The notes beneath the pieces were generated by a model. It searched no databases. It saw nothing but the letters and a program-made list of their open reading frames with translations, and was not told the origin of the DNA. The position numbers were made by a program, and so were the translations under genes. 64,000 nt of DNA from Verrucomicrobiota bacterium (GTDB lineage: Bacteria > Verrucomicrobiota > Verrucomicrobiia > Chthoniobacterales > UBA10450): the NCBI GenBank assembly GCA_003219175.1, contig QHPU01000044.1:62001-126000 (forward strand), in the 5' to 3' direction. Position 1 is the stretch's first letter, and the number at the start of each line of letters is the position of its first letter. Positions 39,430-47,992 of this stretch are shown piece by piece.

Positions 39430-40305
39430 ATGTTCCGCGGCACGTTCACCGCCTTGGTCACACCCTTTCGTGAAGGCGCGGTTGATTACACCGCGCTCAA
39501 AGGATTAATCGAATCGCAAATTGCAGCGGGAATCGACGGAATTGTCGCCGTTGGCACGACCGGTGAGTCACCGACGCTAACGCACGACGAGCGGAAAGAG
39601 GTAATTCGTTTTTCAATTCAAACTGCGAACAAACGCTGTCTCGTTCTCGCCGGCACTGGTTCCTACTCAACCAGGGAAGCAATTAGTGCCACCGAGCAGG
39701 CCGAGAAAATGGGGGTCGATGGAGCCCTCGTGGTGGCGCCATACTATAATAAGCCGACGCAGGAAGGACTATTTCGCCATTTTTCCGCGATCGCGAAATC
39801 GACCAATTTGCGGATAATGCTTTACAACATTCCCGGACGCTGTGGCGTTGATATCGGCGCGGAAACTGTGGCGCGAATCCAGAGCGATTGTCCGAACGTT
39901 GTTTCGATTAAAGAAGCCGGCGGAAATGTTGATCGTGTGAGTGAATTGCGTGCGCGTTTGCCCGACGCCTTCACGATCTTGAGTGGCGACGATGGATTGA
40001 CGCTACCGTTTCTGGCGGCGGGTGCAGTTGGATTAGTGAGCGTGGCGTCCAATTTGTTACCAGCGGAAATGTGCGAACTCGTACGCTCGGTGACGAACGG
40101 GCACGTCAAGCGCGGGGAAGAGTTGCACCGCAAGCTCTATTGGTTGTTCAAAGATTTATTCATCGAACCGAATCCGGTGCCAATAAAAACCGTGCTCTCG
40201 TGGCGAGGGAATATGTCCGCTGAGGTGCGTTTGCCGCTGTGCGAGATGAGCTCGGCAAACCAGGCGCGTCTGCGCAAGACGCTGGAGGAATTTGAAGGCG
40301 AATAG
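39430..40305 (+). CDS. dapA: 4-hydroxy-tetrahydrodipicolinate synthase
   Basis: GTFTALVTPF, GTTGESPTLTHDE, YNIPGRCGVDI, SIKEAGG. Confidence 0.96.
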   Translation: MFRGTFTALVTPFREGAVDYTALKGLIESQIAAGIDGIVAVGTTGESPTLTHDERKEVIRFSIQTANKRCLVLAGTGSYSTREAISATEQAEKMGVDGALVVAPYYNKPTQEGLFRHFSAIAKSTNLRIMLYNIPGRCGVDIGAETVARIQSDCPNVVSIKEAGGNVDRVSELRARLPDAFTILSGDDGLTLPFLAAGAVGLVSVASNLLPAEMCELVRSVTNGHVKRGEELHRKLYWLFKDLFIEPNPVPIKTVLSWRGNMSAEVRLPLCEMSSANQARLRKTLEEFEGE

Positions 40306-40315
40306 CGCTCTGCTT

Positions 40316-40379
40316 GTAGCTGCCGCCGTCACTTGTGGCAGAATTTCTAATCCTGCCGCTGAGGACAGCGGCAGCTACA
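40316..40379. repeat. 64-bp double-hairpin element (TGTAGCTGCCGC...GCGGCAGCTACA) in dapA-dapB spacer
   Basis: tgtagctgccgccgtcacttgtggcagaatttctaatcctgccgctgaggacagcggcagctaca. Confidence 0.9.
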
Positions 40380-40403
40380 CCAGCACAGGCTGAAACGGAA
40401 ACG

Positions 40404-41132
40404 ATGACAAACCTCCGTGTGGCATTGATTGGCGCGGCTGGCCGCATGGGGCAGGCAATCATTGCTCTCGCCAAGAGTGAAGGTGTCGAGGTTGTAGCCA
40501 GGATTGATCTCGGCGATCAACTCACCTTTGCGGACGCAGACGTTGCGATCGACTTCAGTCATGCTGACGCCGCGAGTTCGATCTGTGAAGTGGCGATAAA
40601 ATCGAAGACTCCATTAGTGATCGGAACCACAGCTCATTCCGCGAAACAGCGCGACGATATTGTCGCCGTGTCGAAACAAATCCCCGTTGTCCTCGCGTCG
40701 AACTTCAGCGTCGGGGTAAGCACGCTCTTTGCCTTGACCGAGCATGCTGCGAAAATTCTCGGCGACGATTTCGATTTGGAAATTGTCGAAGCACATCACC
40801 GGATGAAGAAAGATGCGCCAAGCGGAACGGCAAAAGCTCTGGCGGAAATTTTACAGCGTGCTCGCCAAACGAAAGTCCTGCGTCATGGGCGTGAAGGAAT
40901 AGTAGGCGAGCGCGGCAAGTCGGAGATCGGGATTCACTCGGTGCGCGGCGGTGACGTGGCGGGCGATCACACCGTGATTTTTGCCGGGCAGAGTGAGCGC
41001 CTTGAGTTGACGCATCGCGCGAGCAGCCGGGACACCTTCGCGCGCGGCGCAATACGTGCAGCGCGTTGGTTGATCGGAAAATCGCCGGGGCTTTATGATA
41101 TGAGGGATGTCCTCGGGTTGTCGCACGAATAA
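40404..41132 (+). CDS. dapB: 4-hydroxy-tetrahydrodipicolinate reductase
   Basis: VALIGAAGRMGQAI; EAHHRMKKDAPSGTA; GDVAGDHTVIFAG. Confidence 0.96.
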   Translation: MTNLRVALIGAAGRMGQAIIALAKSEGVEVVARIDLGDQLTFADADVAIDFSHADAASSICEVAIKSKTPLVIGTTAHSAKQRDDIVAVSKQIPVVLASNFSVGVSTLFALTEHAAKILGDDFDLEIVEAHHRMKKDAPSGTAKALAEILQRARQTKVLRHGREGIVGERGKSEIGIHSVRGGDVAGDHTVIFAGQSERLELTHRASSRDTFARGAIRAARWLIGKSPGLYDMRDVLGLSHE

Positions 41133-41198
41133 CGAATGACCCGGCTTCACCAAGGTTACGGCGGCAGGCGAAGCACGAATGACGGATGACGAAGTGCG

Positions 41199-41705
41199 AT
41201 GAGTAAGAGAGCGGCGATTGCGATTGGTTCTAATCTGGGGGATCGCCTCGGGAATTTGCAAATGGCGCGCGATCGGATTCGAACGCTGGATGGCGTGACC
41301 TTGCCGGCGGTGCAATCGGCGGTTTATGAAACTTCGCCGGTCGATTGCGAAGCGGGCACGGAAAAATTCTACAACGCAGTGATTGAAATCGGTTTTGAAA
41401 AGTCAGCCGACGAATTGTTTGAGGCGCTACAAGAGATCGAGCGTGCGCTGGGAAGAGAACCCAACCACAGACGCAATGTTTCACGCACGATCGATCTCGA
41501 CCTGCTGTATTTCGGCAGCGAAGAACGCGCTGGGCCGCCTCTGCAACTGCCCCATCCGCGCATGACGGGGCGCAAATTCGTGCTGCAACCGTTGTGCGAT
41601 ATCGCGCCGGATTTGCGTTTACCAGGACAAACAAAAAATGTGGGCGAACTACTCGTGGAGTTACCCGGGCAGGGTAAAATAACGCGCCTGATGGATAAAT
41701 GGTAA
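41199..41705 (+). CDS. folK: 2-amino-4-hydroxy-6-hydroxymethyldihydropteridine pyrophosphokinase
   Basis: AIAIGSNLGDRLGNLQMA; VYETSPV; RTIDLDLLYF; HPRMTGRKFVLQPL. Confidence 0.95.
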   Translation: MSKRAAIAIGSNLGDRLGNLQMARDRIRTLDGVTLPAVQSAVYETSPVDCEAGTEKFYNAVIEIGFEKSADELFEALQEIERALGREPNHRRNVSRTIDLDLLYFGSEERAGPPLQLPHPRMTGRKFVLQPLCDIAPDLRLPGQTKNVGELLVELPGQGKITRLMDKW

Positions 41706-41785
41706 TTTAACGTAGCTGCGCGACTTCCGGAGCCGTAGTTTGTTTCGGACCGGTCTCGGAGAGGTCGATCCTCCAAGTTTAATTT

Positions 41786-42544
41786 GTGAACCTGACGGAA
41801 AAATATCGCGAAATGAAGCGACGCGGAGAACGCGTCACCGCGCTGACTGCTTACGATTATCCGACGGCACGTCTGCTCGATGAAAGCGGCCTCGACATCA
41901 TCCTGGTCGGCGATTCGGTTGGGATGGTTGTGCTGGGTTACGAAGACACCACGGAGGTGACGCTGGATGAAATGGTGCACCACACTCGCGCGGTCGCGCG
42001 GGGAGTGAAGCGTGCCTTGATCGTAGCCGACATGCCGATTCACAGCTACGATACTCCAGAGCAATCCCTCGAGACGGCGCGAACGCTTGTCAAGGCGGGT
42101 GCGCAAGCGGTAAAACTCGAGGGCGGCGTGAGTCACCTCCGGCAAATTGAGGCGATCGTGTCGTCGGGAATTCCGTTCATGGCACACATTGGAATGTTGC
42201 CGCAAAGCGTGCGCGAAGAAGGTGGCTACAAAGTGAAAGGCCGCACCCTGGAACAGGCGGAAGCGTTGCTGCACGACGCGCGCGCCGTTGAAAGGGCGGG
42301 TGCGTTCTCGGTGGTGTTGGAAATCGTTGCGCCGGAAACCGCGAAGATGATTTCACAGGCGATCGCAATTCCAAGCATTGGGATCGGTTCGGGGAAAGAA
42401 TGCGATGGGCAGATTTTGGTGACGCACGATTTGATTGGATTCTTTCCGTGGTTCACACCGAAATTCGTCGCGCCGGAAGCAAAGGTGGCCGAGCAAATTC
42501 GTCAGGCGGCGCGGGCATTTGTCGCAAGAACCCGGCGAGGTTGA
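41786..42544 (+). CDS. panB: 3-methyl-2-oxobutanoate hydroxymethyltransferase
   Basis: VTALTAYDYPTARLLDESGLDIILVGDSVGMVVLGYEDT; GIGSGKECDGQILV. Confidence 0.96.
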   Translation: MNLTEKYREMKRRGERVTALTAYDYPTARLLDESGLDIILVGDSVGMVVLGYEDTTEVTLDEMVHHTRAVARGVKRALIVADMPIHSYDTPEQSLETARTLVKAGAQAVKLEGGVSHLRQIEAIVSSGIPFMAHIGMLPQSVREEGGYKVKGRTLEQAEALLHDARAVERAGAFSVVLEIVAPETAKMISQAIAIPSIGIGSGKECDGQILVTHDLIGFFPWFTPKFVAPEAKVAEQIRQAARAFVARTRRG

Positions 42545-42577
42545 CAAGGCCGCGGGGTTGCCGGTTCGTTTAAGGAA

Positions 42578-43642
42578 ATGGAGTTTCGCGATTCTGATTA
42601 CAATGACGCGTTATTGAACGCGACCGGCCAGCGAAACTGGCTATTTCTGGGGCTGGTGCTGTCGCTCGCGCTTCACCTCCTGCTCTGTGTTTACCTTTAC
42701 AAAACAAAGTTCGCGCCAGCGGATCTCGCGCTGGCGCCTAAGAGTGAGCCACCACTCTTCAAAGTAAAACCGATCGACACGCAATCGGCGCTGGACAAAG
42801 CGAGTGTGGACCAAACGAACCCCGCGGCAAAACCCGAACCGGACAATACCAAAGTGCAATTGCCCGATGAGAAAAAATCATTCGACGCGCTGTTGCAGGA
42901 AGTACAGGCGACTACAGCAATGCCAGATGACACGCAGAATGTGTTGCCCGACAAACCAAGAGTCGATCCGGCGCCTGCGACATCGATGTTGAACGAGATC
43001 GAGCGAAGCACCGCGCAGGTACTTTCCAATAGCCCGAATGCTACGCACGAACAATCGTTGCTGAACGACTCCGCCGTGTCGGGTCGTCCGCAGCCCGCTC
43101 TCAGTGGGACCGAACTGGCGACGAGCACTTCTATTAAGAGGCCGAACACCTTTACCAGCAAGATCCAGGCAGATAGTGCCGGGCCGATCAAGAATCGCGT
43201 CGCTGGCTTCAGCGACCTGGACTCTTTGCTGGCACAAAAGGGTCCGCTCGGTTCGGGAACAGCGATTCGGATGCCAGACGATCAGCTGTTCCAATATGAC
43301 AGCGCGGAGTTGCAGGCGAGTTCGGTCGAGCAACTACAAAAGCTTGGGACGCTGATCCGACGCAATCCGAAGGCGACGTTTTCGATTGAAGGTTACACAG
43401 ACGCCTTTGGCGGCTACGAATACAACTTAGATCTCAGTCAGCGTCGGGCTGATAGTGTGAAGAATTACTTGGTGAGCGTGATGGGAATTAATTCCGCGCA
43501 AATCCAGACGCGCGGCTACGGGGCGACGAAGTTTTTGGTGCCACCGCGTCCGGTGATGGATCCATCGATGGAGCAAGCTGAGATCGCGCGACAACAGCCG
43601 AACCGGCGAGTCGTGATTGTCGTTCACACGACAGGGGAGTAG
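42578..43642 (+). CDS. OmpA-family protein with N-terminal TM
   Basis: FSIEGYTDAFGGYEYNLDLSQRRADSVKNYLVSVMGINSAQIQTRGYGATKF. Confidence 0.9.
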   Translation: MEFRDSDYNDALLNATGQRNWLFLGLVLSLALHLLLCVYLYKTKFAPADLALAPKSEPPLFKVKPIDTQSALDKASVDQTNPAAKPEPDNTKVQLPDEKKSFDALLQEVQATTAMPDDTQNVLPDKPRVDPAPATSMLNEIERSTAQVLSNSPNATHEQSLLNDSAVSGRPQPALSGTELATSTSIKRPNTFTSKIQADSAGPIKNRVAGFSDLDSLLAQKGPLGSGTAIRMPDDQLFQYDSAELQASSVEQLQKLGTLIRRNPKATFSIEGYTDAFGGYEYNLDLSQRRADSVKNYLVSVMGINSAQIQTRGYGATKFLVPPRPVMDPSMEQAEIARQQPNRRVVIVVHTTGE

Positions 43643-43702
43643 TAGAGGCGCTTTTGCCAAGCGCATGTTTCTTAGATCGGCGTTTGACACAAACGCCGAT
43701 AC
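43642..43702. repeat. 61-bp double-hairpin element, divergent stems
   Basis: gtagaggcgcttttgccaagcgc...ggcgtttgacacaaacgccgatac. Confidence 0.65.
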
Positions 43703-43865
43703 AACAGGCTCTCTGTCATCCCGAGCGCAGTCGGGGGGTCGTTACAGTGTCACGTCGCTTCTGCTGCCGCTGTCGTCCTGAGCCGCGGAGAGGGCGAAGG
43801 ATCTCGCACATCCTCAGGGGCGTTCATGAGATCCCTTGTTTGCGTTCGGGATGACGGCTGATGCG

Positions 43866-44573
43866 CTACCAATTCTTGACCCACTTCGGTATGTCGCTCG
43901 AGGCCGTCCCCCCACTCGTACACCAAAGGTCAAACGTAGGATTGTTACCAGCCGCTGCAGCGTAGCCGGCGGGATTGAGTACCGGGTTCTTCGAAGTGGA
44001 ATAGCCGTAAAGATTCCCGAATGGATCACTAATTCCGACGATATCCTTGGACGTATCCTTTGGAGAAAGCATACTCGGTTTGAAGCTAAAGTAGGACTTA
44101 CTAGAGGGGGTTTGCGAGCGAGCGCCCGACGTGACTCCTGCTAGCTGCTCATACAGCCACAAGCCAGCTTTACTATACTTGTTAGTCCCAGAGGTGGGGG
44201 GTGATGAATTGACGTCAACTGTAGGATCGAGTGAATTCGTGTCGTTGTTACCCGGATAGATCCCGTTATCCGCCTTGTAACTTTCCAGCGCGGCCGAGAA
44301 AGCGGCGATCTCGGTTTCGGCGCGGGCGCGCGCGCCTTTATTTTGCACGTAGCTGCTGGCGGCCAGCACCAACGCCGCGAGAATGAAGATAACCATGATG
44401 ACCACCAGCATTTCGATGATGGTCACCGCGCCTTCGGCCCGGAATGACGAATGACGAATGGTCCGAACCGGACTGGCGTTGAATGACGAATGGCTTCGCC
44501 GCGTTGAAAAGTTAAATCGTTGAATCGTTGAATCGTAAATCCGATGTAACGATGTAACGGTATAACGAATCAC
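43866..44573 (-). CDS. Type II secretion/type IV pilus pseudopilin; N-terminal leader runs through repeat arrays
   Basis: AVTIIEMLVVIMVIFILAALVLAASSYVQNKGARARAETEIAAFSAALESYKADNGIYP. Confidence 0.8.
   Translation of the reverse strand: MIRYTVTSLHRIYDSTIQRFNFSTRRSHSSFNASPVRTIRHSSFRAEGAVTIIEMLVVIMVIFILAALVLAASSYVQNKGARARAETEIAAFSAALESYKADNGIYPGNNDTNSLDPTVDVNSSPPTSGTNKYSKAGLWLYEQLAGVTSGARSQTPSSKSYFSFKPSMLSPKDTSKDIVGISDPFGNLYGYSTSKNPVLNPAGYAAAAGNNPTFDLWCTSGGTASSDIPKWVKNW
44442..44571. repeat. Heptamer (GAATGAC) and octamer (GTTGAATC/GATGTAAC) arrays
   Basis: gaatgacgaatgacgaatgg at 44442; gttgaatcgttgaatcgtaaatccgatgtaacgatgtaacgg at 44518-44559. Confidence 0.85.
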
Positions 44574-44578
44574 GCTGC

Positions 44579-45883
44579 TTAGGTCTGCTGTTGCAGTGTG
44601 GTGATGATGCTGATGAGCGGAAGAAACAGCGCGATTACGATTGTTCCGACCACGACGGCGAGAAAGACAATCATGATGGGTTCGAGAATGGAAGTGAGCG
44701 CGGCAACGGAATTGTCGACTTCGCCATCATAAACATCAGCGATCTTCAACAACATATCGGGCAACTGACCGGTTTCCTCGCCGACGTCGATCATGCTCAC
44801 GACCATGGGTGGAAACGCGCCACTGGTTTCGAGTGGTTGCACGATGGATTCACCTTCCTTCACCCGATCGTGCACTTGCGAAATGGCGTTAGCGATCACT
44901 GTATTGCCGGCGGTGTCGCGGGTAATATTTAGCGCCTGCAAAATGGAGACGCCGCTGGTGACCAGAGTGCCGAGGGTGCGAGAGAAACGCGAGATCGAAG
45001 TCTTGCGAATGAGGTCACCGAAAAGCGGCAGGCGCAGTTTAAATTGATCGATCAAGCTGCGGCCGCCACTGGTTCGCCCGAGGAGCTTTATTCCGAAAAT
45101 CAACGCGACTACGGCGCCGATCAGCATCGCCCAGTTACTCTGGGCAAATCGGCTGATAGTAATGACGAAAATTGTGATTCCGGGCAGCGGTTTATCACCG
45201 AGCATATCCTTAAAGATCGCTTCGAATCTCGGAACGATGAAGACGAGGAGAAATCCCATGATCGTCACCGCCATGGTCATGACGATCGCCGGATAAATCA
45301 TCGCTGAGAGAACTTTGCCTTTGATTTTTTGCGCTTTTTCCTGGAATTCGGCTAACCGTGCCAGCACGACTTCGAGCACACCGCCAAGTTCGCCCGCTTT
45401 CACCATGCTGACATAGAGTTCGTTAAAAATTTTCGGATGCTGCGCGAGCGAATCAGAAAACGTGTTACCGCACTGCACCGAATCGGCCAGAGCTTCTGTA
45501 GTGCGTTTGAGCACAGCATCGCGCTCTTGCCTTGCCAGCACGTTGAGCGACCGCAATAGCGGCAGGCCGGAATCGATCAGCGTCGCAAGTTGCCGCGTGA
45601 AAATCATCAGCACTTTCGATTTCACCTTCGTTTTTTTGAACAAAGTGATGCTGACTCCCTTGCGCTTCACGGCCGGTGCGGCCGCAGGAGCGGCGCGAGC
45701 CGTGCGCGGTCTTTTTACTTTGCCGTCGCGCGAGGCCGGCGCTTTTCCTTCTTCATAAACGCCGGTTGGAAAATATCCCGCCTGGCGTAGCTGACCGATC
45801 GCTTCATTGGCGGAGTTGGCTTCCATGGAGCCGGTCGATTCCTGCCCGCGAGCATCGAGGGCGACGTATTGGAAATGGGGCAT
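44579..45883 (-). CDS. Type II secretion/type IV pilus inner-membrane protein (GspF/PilC)
   Basis: MPHFQYVALDARGQESTGSMEA; FTRQLATLIDSGLPLLRSLNVLARQE; IVGTIVIALFLPLISI. Confidence 0.94.
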   Translation of the reverse strand: MPHFQYVALDARGQESTGSMEANSANEAIGQLRQAGYFPTGVYEEGKAPASRDGKVKRPRTARAAPAAAPAVKRKGVSITLFKKTKVKSKVLMIFTRQLATLIDSGLPLLRSLNVLARQERDAVLKRTTEALADSVQCGNTFSDSLAQHPKIFNELYVSMVKAGELGGVLEVVLARLAEFQEKAQKIKGKVLSAMIYPAIVMTMAVTIMGFLLVFIVPRFEAIFKDMLGDKPLPGITIFVITISRFAQSNWAMLIGAVVALIFGIKLLGRTSGGRSLIDQFKLRLPLFGDLIRKTSISRFSRTLGTLVTSGVSILQALNITRDTAGNTVIANAISQVHDRVKEGESIVQPLETSGAFPPMVVSMIDVGEETGQLPDMLLKIADVYDGEVDNSVAALTSILEPIMIVFLAVVVGTIVIALFLPLISIITTLQQQT

Positions 45884-45898
45884 GGGGTAAATTATTAT

Positions 45899-46050
45899 CG
45901 ATTTAACGGTTTAACTATTCAACGATTTAACGAGAGGGAAGTCGATCTTATTTGTTGAAGCGTTGCAGGATCGAACGGTTGAAGCGAAGAGATCGAGATC
46001 TCGATCGCTTTACCCTTCAACGCCTTAACGATTCAACCCTTCAACGGTTA
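45899..46050. repeat. Octameric (CNNTTYAA / TTGAANCG) arrays around a 16-bp palindrome
   Basis: cgatttaacggtttaactattcaacgatttaacg...gatcgagatctcgatc (45991-46006)...cccttcaacgccttaacgattcaacccttcaacgg. Confidence 0.85.
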
Positions 46051-47733
46051 GGTATACTTCAGCACCTCTTCTACCGTGGTGTCGCCGTCGAAGACGCTGC
46101 GTAATCCGTCCTGACGCAGGGTGATCATTCCAAGCTCAATGGCTTTTTGTTTCAGCGTTACGGTCGGCGCGCGTTCATTAATTAATTCACGCAGCGGATC
46201 GGTAATCCGCATCAATTCGTAAATACCTTTCCGGCCCTTGTATCCGGTCTGGTTACAGGTGTCGCATCCCTTGCCGTAATAAAATTTCTTTTCGCCCAAT
46301 TCACGCCGGCTTAGCCCGAGTTGATCCAGAGTATTTGTGTTGGGTTCGTATCTGGCCCGACAATTTGGACAAATACTCCGGAGCAATCGCTGGCCGAGGA
46401 CGGCTTCGAGCGTGGAGGAGATCAAAAATGGTTCCACGCCCATGTCGATCAAACGTGTGATCGCCCCGGGCGCATCGTTCGTGTGCAGGGTGGTGAAAAC
46501 GAGATGGCCGGTGAGGGACGCTTGAATCGCAATCTGCGCTGTCTCCAAATCGCGGGTTTCGCCGACCATGATCCGATCTGGGTCCTGTCGCAAAAATGCC
46601 CGCAAAACGCGTGCGAAAGTGAGCCCGATATTTTCGTTTACCGGCACCTGCATAATGCCTTCCAGATCGTACTCCACCGGCTCTTCCGCCGTCAGCAGCT
46701 TGGAATCGAGCGTGTTGATTTTGCGCAAGCACGAGTAAAGCGTCGTAGTTTTCCCGGAACCGGTCGGTCCGGTGACAATAAAGATGCCGTTCGGTCGCTC
46801 GATGACTTCGTGAATGTAATCGTAGAGGTACTTCGGCATGCCGAGCAGCTCGAGATCGAGATTCACGGTGCTGCGATCAAGCACGCGGAGCACAACGCTT
46901 TCGCCGAACTGCGTGGGCAAGGTCGAGACGCGAAGGTCAACATTGCGGCCGCCTATATTCTTTTGAATGCGCCCGTCCTGCGGCAAACGGCGCTCGGCGA
47001 TGTTCATGTTTGCCATCACCTTGACGCGCGAAATTACGGGCGGGGCGAGATGCCGGGGCGGCGGGGCCATTTCGTAGAGCGCGCCGTCGACGCGATAGCG
47101 AATTTTGAATTCGTTTTCAAACGGCTCGAAATGAATGTCACTGGCTCGGTCCTGAATCGCCTGGTACAAAATCAGATCGACGAAACGAATAATCGGGGTG
47201 GCATTGGCCTCGACTTCCGCTCCGCTCGTGCCGTCGCCTTCCCGCAACTGCATAAGCTCGCCCACTTCCCCGAGTTGTTTCAGCACCTCCTCCATGCTTG
47301 AGGTGTCGCTGCCGTAAAAGATCCGGATGCGGTCTTCGATTTGTTCGACCGGCGCGACGACCACCTCGATATCTCGCCCTAGGGCGAAGCGTAGATCTTC
47401 AGCGGTACGCGATTCCAACGGGTCGGCCAGCGCAACCCGCAGAGTATTATCGACAAGATCGACCGGCAGCGCGCGATGCAGACGCGCGAGACCGGCGGGA
47501 ACAAACTTCACCACCGCGGGCGAAATTTCGTGATCGTTTAAATCGATGAATTGCGCTCCGATTCCTTCAGCGACGGTGTGATAAAATCCGGATTCATCCA
47601 TGAATCCGCTATCTACCATCGCTTGCACGATAGTTTTGCCGTTCTGCTGTGCTTCGGTCAGGACATCGTCGGCCTGCGTTTTTTGCAAGACGTTTTGATC
47701 GACGAAAAGCTCGAGAACCTGTTGATGATTCAT
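46048..47733 (-). CDS. GspE/PilB-type ATPase (copy 1)
   Basis: GIFIVTGPTGSGKTTTLYSCL; VGETRDLETAQIAIQASLTGHLVFTTLHTNDAP; CxxC zinc motif. Confidence 0.93.
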   Translation of the reverse strand: MNHQQVLELFVDQNVLQKTQADDVLTEAQQNGKTIVQAMVDSGFMDESGFYHTVAEGIGAQFIDLNDHEISPAVVKFVPAGLARLHRALPVDLVDNTLRVALADPLESRTAEDLRFALGRDIEVVVAPVEQIEDRIRIFYGSDTSSMEEVLKQLGEVGELMQLREGDGTSGAEVEANATPIIRFVDLILYQAIQDRASDIHFEPFENEFKIRYRVDGALYEMAPPPRHLAPPVISRVKVMANMNIAERRLPQDGRIQKNIGGRNVDLRVSTLPTQFGESVVLRVLDRSTVNLDLELLGMPKYLYDYIHEVIERPNGIFIVTGPTGSGKTTTLYSCLRKINTLDSKLLTAEEPVEYDLEGIMQVPVNENIGLTFARVLRAFLRQDPDRIMVGETRDLETAQIAIQASLTGHLVFTTLHTNDAPGAITRLIDMGVEPFLISSTLEAVLGQRLLRSICPNCRARYEPNTNTLDQLGLSRRELGEKKFYYGKGCDTCNQTGYKGRKGIYELMRITDPLRELINERAPTVTLKQKAIELGMITLRQDGLRSVFDGDTTVEEVLKYT

Positions 47734-47807
47734 GCCGTCCCCCGGATAATCGCAGCGCGTGTCGTGTAGACACCGTCTAATCTGAGCGCTCGATTGGCTT
47801 TGCCTGC

Positions 47808-47954
47808 GTAGCGGGCGCGTCTCGCGTGCTGGTTTTGGCGTCTCGGCAAAACGATCTCCCCATCTGTTTTCCCCATACACTGTAATTGCGCGATTCGTCC
47901 GAAAACTCCGTGAACGCGGGACGCATTCGCCAGCACGCGAGACGCGCGCGCTAC
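47808..47954. repeat. 147-bp element with 25-bp terminal inverted repeats (1 mismatch)
   Basis: gtagcgggcgcgtctcgcgtgctgg / ccagcacgcgagacgcgcgcgctac. Confidence 0.85.
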
Positions 47955-47992
47955 CCGAATCGGATTTTGCGGCCGTGTCGTTCTATTCATCG

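Noticed and set aside
43715-43860. GTCATCC/GTCGTCCTGAG-type degenerate repeat, also hinted near 8905 and 20742
   Set aside because: Looks repetitive but arms are too degenerate by eye to define boundaries; needs genome-wide comparison.
46321-47301. 326-aa + strand ORF antisense to the GspE/PilB gene (and similar long shadows at 150..1154, 3731..4501, 48314..49147)
   Set aside because: Each lies opposite a clearly conserved coding sequence in GC-rich DNA and shows no recognisable motifs; treated as shadow ORFs.
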